DNA of 64,000 bases from Heterohyrax brucei (GCA_028571685.1 CM053166.1:63450111-63514110); one strand, 5' to 3'; shown: positions 46,880 through 59,900, numbered from the stretch's first letter. Numbers and translations are program-made. The notes: generated by a model not told the origin, from the sequence alone.

Positions 46880-47690
46880 TCAATGCTGCTCACCTTAGTT
46901 GCTGGCCCCAACTGGACCCTCAGGGATGGCAGATACCACCTTCCAGCTGCTAGAGGTGGTGAGCTACTTGCACTGACTCTCTGTTGTCATGCCAGTCGAG
47001 ACTATGGTGTAGCTCAGGGCCTACCTGAGGAAAGACGGATGCCATCTCATTTGGCTGCCAGGGACAGTGGCATTCTCTAGATGTGTTTGTCTTAAAAACT
47101 GCTTTTCTGCTGAAAGGAGTGTTGTCCAGCAGCTGCCAAAAGCAGCCGGGCCCTCAGAGGTGGCAGGCCCCACCTCCTGGCTGGCAAAGACTGCATGATA
47201 CTTATGGAGTCTCTGGGGGGCTGTCAGCTGATGATATGATGTGGCTCAGTGAAGGGTGGTAGAAATAGCACCACCACACTCATGCACCAGTCTCCGTTGT
47301 GTTCTCTAGCTGCTTTAACATAAAAGCTGCCTTTCTGCTGAAAGAAGCGTTGACCAGCAGCAGCTGAAAGCAGCTGTCCATCAGGGGTGGCAGGCCCTGC
47401 TTCTTGAATGACAGAGATGGCACCTCATAGGCTATCCCCAGATGGTATGACATGACTCAAGAACAGGAGGAGTTAGGGCACTTCCATACTCAGCCACTGT
47501 CCCCCACTGTGATCCCTAGGTAAGCAAGGCCTAGGTAAGACTGTCTTAAAAACAGCTTTTATGCTAGAAGAAGCACTATCCAGACAAGCAGTGCTGCTCA
47601 GTGTGGCAATTAGCCCCAGGTAAGACCTCAGGCATGGCTAACTCCACCTCTCAGCTGGCCAAGATGGCATCCCACCTGAGCCACATTTCC
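46880..47690 (-). repeat. L1 5' UTR repeated units, about 230 bp
   Basis: The landmark 'cc(c)tca…ggtggca…cacct' recurs near 46918, 47148, 47378 and 47620. Between these landmarks lie similar 'ctgctgaaag(g/a)ag' segments (47105, 47335, 47570). This indicates a roughly 230 bp unit in about four diverged copies. Confidence 0.65.
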
Positions 47691-48171
47691 TGCATGAGTC
47701 AGCAGTATCCATGGTGAAAGTCAGAGAAGAGAGTAGGGAAGGACACTGGCACATTCAGTCAGCAGCCACAGCTGGGTTAGCTAGATGCGGCAGTCCCAAG
47801 CCCAATCTCTCTGCTGCAGGATATGTTGTTTACTTAAGGACTGCTGTTCAGCATACTAGCCAGCTCATGCCAGGTTCACAGACTTGGAAGTCCCAGTCCC
47901 AGACTCCTGGTTAACAAAGAAGGTGTCTATACTTGTAACCTTCTCAAATGATGCACAGTAGAAGCAGGACTCAGTGTGCCACTGCCTCACCTCCAACAGA
48001 GGTAGTTTTCCCCTTTGTGTTGCTCAGTCCAATCTCACAATCCTACACCAGATCTTGGGTCACCCAGAATGTCCACACTGCTCTTTTCAATTATTTTTCT
48101 AGGCTTGAGCTATCAGAGGGAATTGAGGAAACATGTGTCTAGTCTGCCACACTGACTCAGCCTCCTGCTTT

Positions 48172-48399
48172 GGTTTTAATAGGACAATCCACAAATTTCA
48201 AGATTTGGGTTATTTTTAATAATAAATTATACATAACATAGCTACTGATTATTACATAGCAGAACGTCCTGACAGGGTGGTGTAGAGCAATACAAGACTT
48301 AGGCTAAGACAAAAGATGACAACCTGCTTGTCTTACCCCAAGCAAAATTGACACAGAGAGTAGGCTAGAGTACAATCCAAATGCATTTTCTTTTTCAGC
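48172..48399. other. intergenic, nothing recognised
   Basis: Short AT-rich stretch with no supported feature. Confidence 0.4.
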
Positions 48400-48556
48400 A
48401 TAAAATCCAAAACCAAATCCACTGCCATCAAGTAGATTCCAACTCACAGTGACCCCATAGGACAGAGTAGAACTGCCCCGCAGAGTTTTCAAGGAGCCCT
48501 TGGAGGATCTTTTGGTTAGCAACCACAGCACTTAACCACTGTGCTACAAAAGGTAT
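48400..48556 (-). repeat. AfroSINE, minus strand
   Basis: Reverse complement of the short variant: the tail 'actgccatcaagtagattcc', then 'ataggacagagtagaactgc', then the head 'cacttaaccactgtgctac'. Mild divergence. Confidence 0.9.
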
Positions 48557-49411
48557 ATTTTTATTAAAAAACAATATTTAAGTGTTAAGTTCAACCATAT
48601 TTAAGTATTAAGTTGAACCATATGAAATTTCCATCAGCATGTTCTTACAGTTCAACCTGACACTAATTATGAACATGGACTGGATTTTATAGATACAATG
48701 TAGATTTAACAAGTCCCAGTCTCTCTCTCTCTCTCTCTTTTTAAATCAGGCTTCAAGTCTACAATTCAAGTCAGTTCCTCATACAAAAACTTATACACAC
48801 ATTATTACATGACCACAGTGGTGTTGTCAACTCCTGGGTTCTTGTCAACCAGACTAACAGATTGAAGTCTGTCTGTCACAGATTCAAAGCACCAGAAAAG
48901 TGTGCATTTACTATTTGTGAACAGGGAGACAGGCAGGGTCTCAAGACAAAAGACTGTCAGCTCATGGATAAGGGTTACAACTGAGAATTTGTACACTGCA
49001 TTTATAGAGGTTATACATATTTATAGTGATAAAGCTATTTTATATTGATTCTTAGTATACAGGTATAGAGGCAGACAGAGTGCAGTTATCTTGTAAGGAC
49101 AAAGTTGCTGAAAACCAGCTATTATGGGATGTATATTTGTGTAGTTGTGTCACTTTACTAGTTGTTCTCTATACAATGTGACAGTATAACCCTGTCCCCC
49201 CTGTATTTTCCATGTCCATTCATTCAACCAGCTCCTGTCCCCTCTGCCTTCTCATCTTGCCTCTGAACAGGAGATGCCCATTTAGTCTCATGTATCTATG
49301 TGGGCTGAAAAGCAGTGTCTTCACTGGTATCATTTTATGTGTTATAGACAAGTTCAATCTTTGAAGAGTTACCTACCTCACTCTTAACCACTGCTGGATA
49401 CCTTCTTAAAA
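48557..49411. other. intergenic, with a (CT)n microsatellite
   Basis: It contains a (TC)n run at 48718-48738 and a local direct repeat 'catatttaagt(g/a)tta' (48570-48615). No gene or named repeat. Confidence 0.5.
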
Positions 49412-50519
49412 AAACCACACTAAGGAGGTGGGACCAAGATGACAAAGTAGACACACATCTCCTCATCTTTCTGAGAACTAAGACTTGGAATGATAATTTA
49501 ACAGAGAAGTGTCAACATCCAGGGAGTCCTAGAATCTGGCATAGGGTTCTCAGATTATACCAGCTGCCACTAAGTGGGTAACTACCTCTTTCAGAGATCA
49601 GGCAGTGGCATGCTCAATCCAGCCTCTGCTGACTCACCACTTGGGAAGACTGCAGGTGCTGATGCCTCCTTTGTTACCTGGGAGGTGGGAACTGGGCATG
49701 AGCTGGCTAATGCACTGAACTGCAGTGCTTAAGTAAAGAGCGTACAACACAGCAGAGAGGCTGTGCTTGGGATAGCCAGAGTTTGAGAGAGAAGCTTCTG
49801 ACTGAGGACACCACTGCTTTTCCAATATGCATCATAGATTCTGCTATTTCAGGGCAAGAAGGGAAACTTGGGCAAGACATCATCTTGGTCAGCTGGGAGG
49901 CAGACTCACCTAACTGGAGGTCTCAGCAGGGCCTAATTCCCAAGCCGAGAAGCAATACCTGTCTGAAAAGAGCTTCTCCAACAAAAAGCTGTGTTTGGGA
50001 CAGTGGTATCTTAGGATGGGGCCCAGCAGAGGATGGCAGCAAGGCTGCAACACCTCTCTACTTTAAACTACCTCACAGCATCTGGGGAGGGCCTATGAAG
50101 TGCTTTCATTGTCATCCAGAAGGCAGAGCCTACCACACCTGAAGGCTTGACTGATTTCAGCAGCTGTTGGACAGCTCCTCCCTTAGCAGTACTTTTTAAA
50201 ATAAGACTGCCTGGAGAACTGACTGCTGAGCAGCCCAGGAGTATCTCCTCCACCCTTCACTGATCCACATCATAGTATCAGCTGATGGCCCCCTAGTGAC
50301 TCCATAAGTAAGGTGCCATCTTTGTTAGGCACGAGGTGGAGCCTGCCACCCTGGAGAGTTGACCTTGGGCCACTTACTGGAGTACGCAGAGATGGCTGGT
50401 GACAAATTCCCATCTTAGAACTATGCCTCAGCTCCTATTGAGATAAAACTGGAGAAACTGAACAGACTCTAGATGGCAAATACACAACAATCACTAACCG
50501 TTTAAAGAAACAGTCCACA

Positions 50520-51415
50520 ATGACTCCAGGAAAACTGTCAAAATAAAGAATCAAAGAACTTTCTACATGAAAAAGCCTTCTTGAAACCATCAGAGGTCAA
50601 GTAAGAAAGAATTATATAGAGCGCACTCATAGAGATTAAATAAAATGCAGCAGAACAAAATGAAAAATTAAGCAAGCTATTTGAACTGATGGAACATCAA
50701 CAATCTGAAATTCAGCAGATCAATAATAAAATTATAGAATTAGACAATTCAATCCAAAGCCAAAAGAGCAAAATTGTGGAAATGGACGGCAGTACTAATG
50801 AGCTTGAGGACAGAGCAACTGACACCAGCATTTATGAGGAGAAGTCAGAGAAAAGCATTAAGAAAAATGAGGAAGCATTAAGAAACATGTGGGTCTCTAA
50901 GAAGAGTAATAATCTATGAATAACTGGAGTTACAGAACAGAAAGGGATAGCTGAAAATACGGAGTATTGTTGTAGAGTTGCTGATGGAAACCTTCCCTGA
51001 AATTATAAAGGAAGAGAACATAGATTTCCAAAATACATGATGAACACCAAAAATACCAGACCCCAAAAGAAAGACACCAAGACATATTACACTGAAGTTT
51101 AATAAAATGAAACAGAAACAGATTCTCTTAAAGATAGCAAGGCTTAAAGCAAAGCTAACATTCAGAGGGAAGTCCAGTAGGCTTTCATCTGACTTCTCAG
51201 CAGAAATGATGTTGGCAAGAAGGCAGTGGAATGACACATTCAAAGACTTGAAGGAGAAAAACTTCCAACCAAGAATATCTCATAAATACCTTACAAGTAT
51301 GAAGTTGAAATTCAGACATTCCCAGATAAACAGAAGTTTAGAGACTGTAAAAACCAAACCAAAACTACAAGAAATACTGAAAGAAGCTCTTGGCTTAGAA
51401 AAACAAAAACATTAA
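50520..51415 (+). pseudogene. L1 ORF1 remnant
   Basis: The coiled-coil piece 50689-50919 ('IQQINNKIIELDNSIQSQKSK') and the RNA-binding/C-terminal piece 51107-51415 ('LTFRGKSSRLSSDFSAE', 'RRQWNDTFKDLKEKNFQPR', 'KLQEILKEALG') are in different contexts, separated by a stop and frame change near 50920-51100. The start at 50520 is inferred from alignment with the ORF1 at 59901. Confidence 0.85.
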
Positions 51416-51854
51416 GTGTACACTTAAGGAGACATGAAGGACACAGCATCCAGAATTCCATTGACTTAGGAAAGTCACAGAGGTCAATCAAGCTACAATA
51501 CTAAAAGAAGGGAACCAGTGAATATATCATGAAACCTATGACACCATCACACTAAAAAGAGGGATATATTACAGTAGTTATAGTCCTTTCAGATGGAGAG
51601 AAAATCCAAAAGATATGCAGAAGTTAAAGTCTGGTTTAAACTTAGAATATTAAGGGGGATCACAGGGGCTGTCACAAAGCAAAATAACAATGTGACATCT
51701 CAAAACAAGAAATATAATACAGGAGTCTAAATAACACAAAACCAACACAAAAAGAGATGAAAATTTAACCCATAAAGAAGAATTACTCAGAACAGAATAT
51801 TAAAAGCAACACAGAAAACATTAACACAAAAATAAATGTATCAAAAATAAATAC

Positions 51855-54800
51855 ATGACAGCACTAAACACATACCTATCAATAATTACACTGAATGTAA
51901 ATGGACTGAAAGCTCCAATAAAGAGAAAGTAAGTAACATCCTGGATCAAAAGACACAATCTGTCTATATCTTGCTTACAAGAAACATACCTTAGACTCAA
52001 AGATATGAACAAATTGAAAATTAAAGGATGGTAAAATACACTAAGCTAACAACATACAAAGAACAGGAATGGCAACACTACACTCAGATAAAATAGACTT
52101 TAATGTAAAATCCACCATTGTGGACAAGGATGGTGATTATTGCTGAGTTTCAATAAATAAGCAGGACTTAAAAATATTAAATATTTATCCACTCAATATC
52201 ATACCATGTAAACACTTCAAACAAACAATGACTATAATCATAAATGAGATATATCACCCCACAATAATAGTTGGAGACTTCAACAGTCCACTTTCATTAA
52301 TGGACAGATCATCCATAAAAAAGCCCGGCAAAGACACAGAAGATCTTATTGTGACAATTAACCAACTAGACTCCATTGACATGTATAGAACTTTTTACCA
52401 TCAACAGATAAGCACACTTTCTTCTCCAATGCATGCACATGGAATTATTTTCCAGAATAAACCATGTGTTAGGACATAAAGCAAGTCCCAACAAAATTCA
52501 AACCATTGAATTATTGCACAGCATCTTCTTGGACCATAAAGCCATAAAAGTTGAAATCAATAGCAGAATAAAACATAGGTAGAAACTGGAACTCATGGAA
52601 ACTGAACAACACCTTGCTCAAAAGCAGTGGTCTATAGAAGAAATCAAGGACAAAATAAAGAAATTTATGGAATCCAATGAGGATGAAAACACATCCTACC
52701 AGAACCTATGGGATACAGCAATAGCAGTACTCAGAGGTCAGTTTATCTCTACAAAGGCACACATCCAGAAGGAAGAAAGGACCTAAACCAAAGAATTAAC
52801 CCTACAGCTTGAACAAGTGGAAAGAAACCAACAGGGGAACCCTTCAGGTACCAGAAGAAAACAGATAATAGAGACTACAGCAGAACTAAATGAGTTAGAG
52901 AATAGAAATACAACTGAAAAAATTAACAAAACCAAAAGTTAATTTTTGGAAAAGATCAGCAAAATTGATAAACCATTGGTTAAGCTTACAAAATGAAAAC
53001 AGGAGAGGAAACAAATAACCTGAATAAGAAATGAGATAGAAGATGTCACAATAGACCCCACCAGATTTGAAAACCTAGAGGAAATGGACAAATTTCTAGA
53101 TTCATGTGACCTACCAAAATTATCACAAGGAGAAGTAGAACAACTTAACAAACCCATCACAAAGGAAGAGATTGAAAAAGTCATCAAAAACCACCAAACA
53201 AAAACAGTCAAGGCTCAGATGGCTTCTGTGGGGAATTCTACCAAACTTTTAGCGAGGAGTTAACTCCAGTACTACTGAGACTATTTCACTGCATAGAAAG
53301 GGATGAAATACTCTTAAATTCATTTTATGATGCCAGCATAACCCTGATACCAAAGCCATGAAAAGAACCCACAAAAAAAGAATATTACAGACCAATACCA
53401 CTCGTGAACCTAGATGCAAAAATCTTCAGCAATTCCTAGCCAATAGAATTCAACAACACATCAAAAAAATAATTCATCATGACCAAGTTGGATTCATACC
53501 AGGGATGCAAGGCCAGTTCAACATCAGAAAAACAATTAATGTGACCAACCACATAAATAACACAAAGAATAAGAATCACCTGATTTTGTCAACTGATGCA
53601 GAAAAGGCATCTGACAATGTCCAACACCCATTCATGCTAAAATCTCTCAGTAAGATAGGAATAGAGGAGACATTCCTCAACACAATAAGGGGCATCTGTG
53701 CAAAGCCAACTGCCTACACCGTCCTGAATGGAGAGAGATTGAAAGAATAACCCTAGAGAACAGGAACTAGACAAGGATGCTGACTGTCACCATTTTGGCC
53801 AGTTTTGGCCAGAATAATTAGACAAGACAAAGAAATGATGGGCATTCACATTGGCAAAGAAGTGAAAATCTCCCTATTGGCAAATGATATGATTGCGTAT
53901 GCAGAGAATCCTAAAGAATCCATAAGTAAACTACTCAAACTAATAAAAGAGTTCAGCAAAGCATCAGGATATAGGATAAAATGTAAATCAATAGGATTTC
54001 TTTACACCAACAAAGAGATCACCAAAGAATAAATCACCAAATTGACACCATTTACTATAGCCCGAAGAACATAAAATACTTAGGAATAGATCTAACTAAA
54101 GGAGAGACCTATACAGAGAGAACTACAAGACCTTACTGCAGGAAACAAAAAGACTCACATAAACAGAGAAACCTACACCGCCCAGGGATAGGAAGACTTA
54201 ACATTGTGAAAATGTTTATTTTACCTAAAGTGATTTACATAAGCAATGCAATCCCAATACAAATTTCAGTGTCATTTTTTAATGAGCTGGAGAAATAAAT
54301 CATCAAGTTTGTTTGGAAAGGGAAGAAATTCCAGGTAAGTAAAGCACCATTGAAGAAAGTAACACAGTAAGAGGCTTCACATTACCCAACTTTTAAACCT
54401 ATTATATTGCCACAGTAGTCAAAACAGCTGGGTATTGGTACAATGAGACATAAACCAATGGAACAGAGTTGAGACACTAGAGATGCCACCATCCTCTTTT
54501 GAACAGCTGATATTTGACAAGGACCCTAACATTGTAAACTGGGGTAAAAACAGTCTGTTTAATGAATGGTGTTGGCTAATTTGGATATCCATCTGCAGAA
54601 AACTGAAACAAGACCCATATCTTACAGCTCACACAAAAACTAACTCAAAATGGACCACAGACCTAAGTATCAAACCTAAAATGATAAAGATCATGCAAGA
54701 AAAAAATAAGGTCAACAATGAAAGTTTTAGTACACAGCTTAGACAGACTTCAAAATCTGAGAAACAAGCACAATCAGCAGAAGAGAAAATAAATAAACGG

Positions 54801-55553
54801 GAATTACTAAGAATTTAACACTTTTGCTCATCCAAAGACTTTATCAAAAGAGTTAAAAAAAAAAAAAAACCCCTACAGAATGGGAAAAGTGTATTTGGCA
54901 CCTACACATGGGACCAAAGTCTGACCTGCATAATCTACAAGGTACTGCAAAATATCAACAAGAAAAAGGTAAATAACCCAGTTAATCAATGGACAAAGAG
55001 ATGGATAGACACTTCACCAAAGAGAACATCCAGGTTGCCAAAAGACACTTGAGGAAATGCCCATGATGATTAGTTTTTAGAGTAATCCAAATCAAAACTA
55101 CAATGTGATACCATCTCACCCCAACAGGGTTGGCCATGATCCAAAAAAACAACATACACTGGAGAGGCTGTGAAAAATTGAAACTCTCCTACACTGCTGG
55201 TGCCATTGCAAAATGGTACAACCTCTATGGAAAGCAACTTGGCACTTTCTTAAAAAGCTGGAAATAGATATACCATTTGATCCAGTAATTCTGCTGCTTA
55301 GAATAAATCCTACAGAAACAAGGCTGTCACAAGAACAGATACATGCACACAAATGTTTATTGCAGTATAGTCCACAATAGGAAAAAGATGAAATCAACCT
55401 ACGTACCTATCAACAGATGAATGGATAAACAAACTATGGTACATATACTCAATGCAACGCTATACAATGATAAAGAGCAATGATGACCTTAACAAGCATC
55501 TTGTAACCTGGTTTCAATTGGAAGACATTATGCTGAATGAAATCAATCAGTGA
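51855..55553 (+). pseudogene. L1 ORF2 remnant
   Basis: The start methionine at 51855 corresponds to that at 61283. Endonuclease pieces are at 52228-52479 ('TIIVGDFNSPLS') and 52595-52786. Reverse transcriptase is at 53358-54032, with '[14 protein letters not shown]'. The catalytic box reads LAND where LADD is expected, and the RQGC motif is shifted into another frame. C-terminal pieces start at 54483 ('NPYLT'-like 'DPYLTAHTKTN'). The stop is at 55551-55553. The copy is inactive. Confidence 0.88.
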
Positions 55554-55588
55554 TAAACAAACAAATATTGTATGAGACCCCTACTATA

Positions 55589-55621
55589 GCCAAGCCAGCC
55601 AAGTGCCGTCGAGTCGGATCC
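55589..55621 (-). mobile_element. 33 bp AfroSINE-tail insertion with target-site duplication
   Basis: The insert on the minus strand begins 'ggatccgactcgacggcac' and is purely the SINE tail. It is flanked by exact 13 bp repeats 'gacccctactata' (55576-55588 and 55622-55634). Its CpGs are intact, which suggests a recent event. It sits in the 3' UTR of the L1 at 49422-56638 and so postdates it. Confidence 0.85.
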
Positions 55622-56648
55622 GACCCCTACTATAAGGACTTATAAATAGATTTATGTACAGAAGAAAAGACTCTGATAGCTAGAAGGGTGGGGAGGTAGG
55701 GAGAGGATTGGTTATAGATTAGACAGTTGATAGAAATTTGATTGAGTGAAAGCAGTGACAACACACAGTAGAAAGTAGATCAACTTAATTGGATTTCAAC
55801 GTAAACTGAGAACTCTTCTAATCTTAATCCAGTATTGCAAGGACAGAGTAGCAGGGGCAGTCTCTGGGGACGGTGCTCTCAGGGAACATTGAGGTCAGTT
55901 GGCATAACTAGCCTGTTACTAAGAGAGTCTTCTGCATCCCATATTGGCGAGTGGTGTCTGGGGTCTTAAAAGCTAGCAAGCTGCCACCTGAGGTATACCA
56001 AATGGTCCCAACTCATCCAGAGCAGATGATGACGGAGAACAAAGACACCAGGAAGAAAGTGCCCATGAAACAGAAGGACCCACGTGAATGGATGACTGTG
56101 TCAATGTGTGACCAGAAGAACCAGATGGTGCCTCACTACCACTAAAGACAGCTATGATGGAGCACACGATGTTGAGTCCCTGTGGCAACATGAGAAAAAG
56201 TGTGGTGCTTCTTGGTAACTCTACTAAAAGATCACAGTTGATGGTCCAATGGCCTGGGGGTTCCCCCGGGAGCATGGCCCGTAGACCTGCTGCTGCCCTT
56301 TGACCAGGAAACATTACTGAGGTGAAGTCTTTGGACAAAAATGGGCTGGACTTGGGGACAAAATGTGATCATACGGTGTGTGTACTTTATGGTTCTATGT
56401 ATTTATAGGATGCTGTCCCACTCGTCTCTTTCTAGATGCTTGAGGAGAGGGTGAAAAGGAAGAGACAGAAGATTGTTAAGAGGATATGACATGTATAAAA
56501 TGAAAATAAACAGTGTGCTGTCAACCATGGAAGAAGAGCAAAAAGAGCTGGAGATCAGCAGGCATGCAAACTTAATTTGGATTGTATAATTTCACTTAAT
56601 CGCAATAGATAGGTAGGTAGGTAGGTAGATAAACTAATAAACCACACT

Positions 56649-57514
56649 GAATATGTCAAAGGCATTGAACTTGGAATGACCTCTTCAGCACTAAGTAAAA
56701 TGAATTGTAATCATTTACATATATCGAAAGTCTTCCAGGAAGTTACAGCTGAGCCCAAGTATTTACTCACTGCTACCAGTTGCCATTGTGTCTACCTGAC
56801 TCATGGTGACCCACATGTGTCAGACAAGAATTATGCTCCACTGGGCATTCAGCAGTATTGTAGAGGGCAAAAAGCATCACAAAGCTTTGTAAAGCAAAAA
56901 GAAAATTTAATTCAGTATGTATTCAAAATGGTAAAAGCAAGAAACAGACAAGCATACTGCTAGAACGTCTACCTGAGTCTAAGGAAATTACTGAATAAAG
57001 TGGGAAAAAGGATAAGCATGCTGCCACAGCCTTGTCTGCCCAAGCCCAGGAAATGTTACAGAATAAGCATGAATGGGAAAATGGACAAGCATGCTGCCAT
57101 AGGCATTTCTGGCTGAGTCCAAGGAAGATTACAGAACTATCAGTATATATTAACATTACAACCAGGCAAAATCATTGACAGTGTCACCTTTTCGCAAATT
57201 GCATAGAAACTGTAATCCTATAATTTGCATTGTCTTCCTTAACAATCATTGGTACAAGTTTCAGTAATGACAGTGGGGAAGGTCTTCACTGGTCCAACAA
57301 ATTTTCTATTCACAAAATGTTAATACAAAAAGGTAAGATTGGAGTCTTCAGTGTTCCGGCTTATGTGAAAGGTTCCCAGTTGATGTATCCTTATGAGTTC
57401 ATGTGCAGCTAACTTCAGCTGGGTCACATTCTCTATGTTTAAGCACAGGGAATAATGATTGCAACACTATTTTCTAAATCAATAGCCTTTTTTTTTTTTA
57501 AGAAATAGATCTCC
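56649..57514. other. intergenic with a SINE fragment and a short tandem triplication
   Basis: At 56772-56865 a minus-strand fragment of the SINE variant ('ctgactcatggtgaccca', 'atgctccactggg') is seen. At 56930-57140 a unit of about 72 bp ('gacaagcat(a/g)ctgc', 'gagtc(t/c)aaggaa') is repeated three times with divergence. No gene. Confidence 0.55.
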
Positions 57515-58897
57515 AGAGGGGCAGAGTCAAGATGGCAGACTAAGCACATGTCTCACATCCCTCTGGAAACCAAAATCTGAACTGATAATCAAACGGAGGC
57601 TTCTGGTCACCTAGTGAGCCCCAGGACACAGCACAGGGCTGTTAATTTGGACTTCATACCACTGAACAAAAAATCACCTCTCTTTTACTGACTCCTGCTC
57701 CTGGCTGGCCCTGCTCTCATGAACTGAAGGTAACGCACCATTGTGACTTTTTTTTTTCTGTCTTGGCTGGTGGACAGAGCTGGGTCTTGCCTAGCGGCTA
57801 GTCTCAGATGCACTGCTGGTGGGATAGGCAGGCGACACTGCCATATTTTGAGAGCCAGGCTTAGGACTCTGTACACCTAGCCAAATTGGGCCTCTCTTTT
57901 TATCTCTGCCACAGAGTGATTTGTACAGAACTGCGGGCCGATATGCGGGATGCCATGTTGGATAAAGAGATTTTAGGAGGACCTAATTCTTAGCCTGGGA
58001 GTCAGTACCTGCAAACAGGACAGCACTTCTCCAACAGAAAAGTAGTGGGTTTACACAGTGTTGCCTAAGGTGGGGCCCCAGCAACCCAGGTGGAGGAACC
58101 ACTACGTCTTGGAACCTTTAGCCACTCTATCTGCCAACCCTGTGGAGGGCACCTTCTTAGATACAGTGGCCACAGCTGGACTTAATTCTTAGCTTGGGAG
58201 CCAGAGCTTGCCCTCAGGAGAGTGCTTTTCTACTAGAAATGCAGTAGTTTACACAGTGTTGCTGAAGGCTGAGCCCTGTCAGCAGAGGCCAACAGGGCAG
58301 TAGTGTTGCTGTATTTTGAACTAGTTTGTATCATCTAGGGTTGGATATAGAGGTGCTTACTTTGCCAGTTGGGAAGAGGGACTTCTACATCTGAAAATCT
58401 GACTGACTGGGGAAGTGGTCAGATATCATTTGTTTTACATTTAAAGACAGCCTAGAGAAACATCTGCAGTCCACCCTCACAGTATTTCTCCCAGCCTTGA
58501 CTTACTCACATGAAACCCCAAAAAACAGACACTTGTGGCAAACAAGAAATCACCCATGGCTTCAGAAGGCTCCCAAACAAAGCAACCAAGGAGTTTTCCG
58601 GATGAAGAAACTTTTCCGAAATCATCAGGAGGTGAGTACAAAAGGATTACATACAGAGCCCTTCTAGACCTTATAGAAAATGCAGCACAATAAAATCAAA
58701 AATTAAGCAAGCTGTTCAGTCTGATGGAACACCAGTACTCTGAAATCCAATAGATCAAGAACAAAATCAAAGACATAGAAACTTCTATTCAAAGCCAAAA
58801 AAACAGAATGGAACAAATGGAAAAAAGAATTTCTGACTTGGAAGACAGAGCTACTGATGCCAGTGTCTATGAGCAGAAATCATAAAAAAGAAACAAG
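57515..58897 (+). mobile_element. older L1, 5' part, interrupted by a younger L1
   Basis: It starts 'gaggggcagagtcaagatgg' and carries a 5' UTR like that of the next element. An ORF1 start at about 58509 runs to 58897 with stops. Sequence stops within the coiled-coil region at 'aaaaaagaaacaag', where the next L1 begins. The 3' half should follow that element, outside the window. Confidence 0.78.
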
Positions 58898-59341
58898 AGG
58901 GGGGCGGGGTCAAGATGGCGGACTAAGCACACATCTCCTTATATCCCTCTGGAAACCAAGACCTGAACTGACAATCAAACAGAGCCTTCTGATCACCTAA
59001 TCAGCCTCAGGACACGGCACAGAGCTGTTAACTGGGACTTCATACCACTGAGCGAAAAACCTCCTCTCTTTCGCTGACTCCCGCTCTTGGCTAGCCCCAG
59101 CTCTCACAGACGGAAGGTAAACGCACCGCTTTGACTTTTTTTTCCCTCTGTCTCGGCTGGTGGGCGGAGCTATGTCTTGCCTGGCGGCTGGACTCAGACG
59201 TGCTGCTGGGGGGATAGTCAGGTGAAATTCCCATATTCTGAGAGCCAGGCTCGGGACTCTGTTAATCTAGCCATTTTGAGCCTTTCGTTTTGTAGCTGCC
59301 TCAGCGGGGTTTGTGTGGAGCTTCCTGGTCAGTATGCGGGA

Positions 59342-59690
59342 CGCCATGTTGGTACCGAGATTTTAGCGGGACCTTGTTCTTAGCCTGGGAGCCAGCGCCT
59401 GCAAACAGGATAGTGCTTCTCCATCAGAAAAGTAGGGATTTTGCACAGTGCTGCCTACGTTGGGGGTCCTGCAACAGAAGCAGAGGAATCAATACCTCTT
59501 GGCACCTTTAGCCCCTCTGTCTGGTGCCTGTGTGGAGAACGCCATCTTGGATACGGTGGCCGTAGCTGGACCTAATTCGTAGCTTGGGAGCCAGAGCCTG
59601 CCCACAGGAGAGCGCTTTTCTATCACAAAACCAGTACTCGATGCAGTGTTGGCTAAGGCTAGGCCCTGTCAGCAGAGGCCAACAGGGCAG
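59342..59690 (+). repeat. two 5' UTR units of about 198 bp in the young L1
   Basis: 'cgccatgttgg' at 59342 and 'cgccatcttgg' at 59540 each start a similar series: 'ctgg(a/g)cct', 'agc(c/t)tgggagccag', 'cacaggagagcgctt/aacaggatagtgctt', 'cagtgctgcctacg/cagtgttggctaag'. Such units may be promoter modules. Confidence 0.65.
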
Positions 59691-59900
59691 TATCATTGTT
59701 GTATTCTGAACTAGTTTGTTATCATCTTGGCTTGGATATAGTGGCGCTTACTTTGTCAGATGAGAAGAGGGACCTCTACACCTCAAAACTTAACTGACTT
59801 GTGAACTGGTCAGATACCTTTTGCTTTACATTTGAAAACAGCCTAGAGAAACATTTGCAATCCATCCTCACAGTACCTCTTCCAGCCTTTGTATACTCAC

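Larger units (their letters stand above)
43075..48171 (-). mobile_element. L1 LINE with internal deletions, minus strand
   Basis: On the minus strand it starts near 48171 ('ctgagtcagtgtggcagac'). It runs through a long 5' UTR with repeated units, ORF1 (about 46640-45838) and ORF2 (45373-44085), and ends with a tail near 43075. ORF2 is far too short: two joins (near 44340 and 44755) skip about 1.3 kb and 0.9 kb compared with the L1 at 1814-8685. Both ends are present. Confidence 0.85.
49422..56638 (+). mobile_element. L1 LINE, full-length, decayed, plus strand
   Basis: 7.2 kb with both ends fixed by an exact 10 bp duplication 'aaaccacact' (49412-49421 and 56639-56648). The order is a 5' UTR starting 'aaggaggtgggaccaagatg', ORF1 (50520-51415), ORF2 (51855-55553), and a 3' UTR ending in a (GGTA)n/(GATA) tail. 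Stops and frameshifts break both ORFs. Confidence 0.93.

Noticed and set aside
46880..47690. Regularly spaced repeats that could suggest a CRISPR-like array
   Set aside because: Units are about 230 bp, diverged, and sit in an L1 5' UTR of a mammalian genome.
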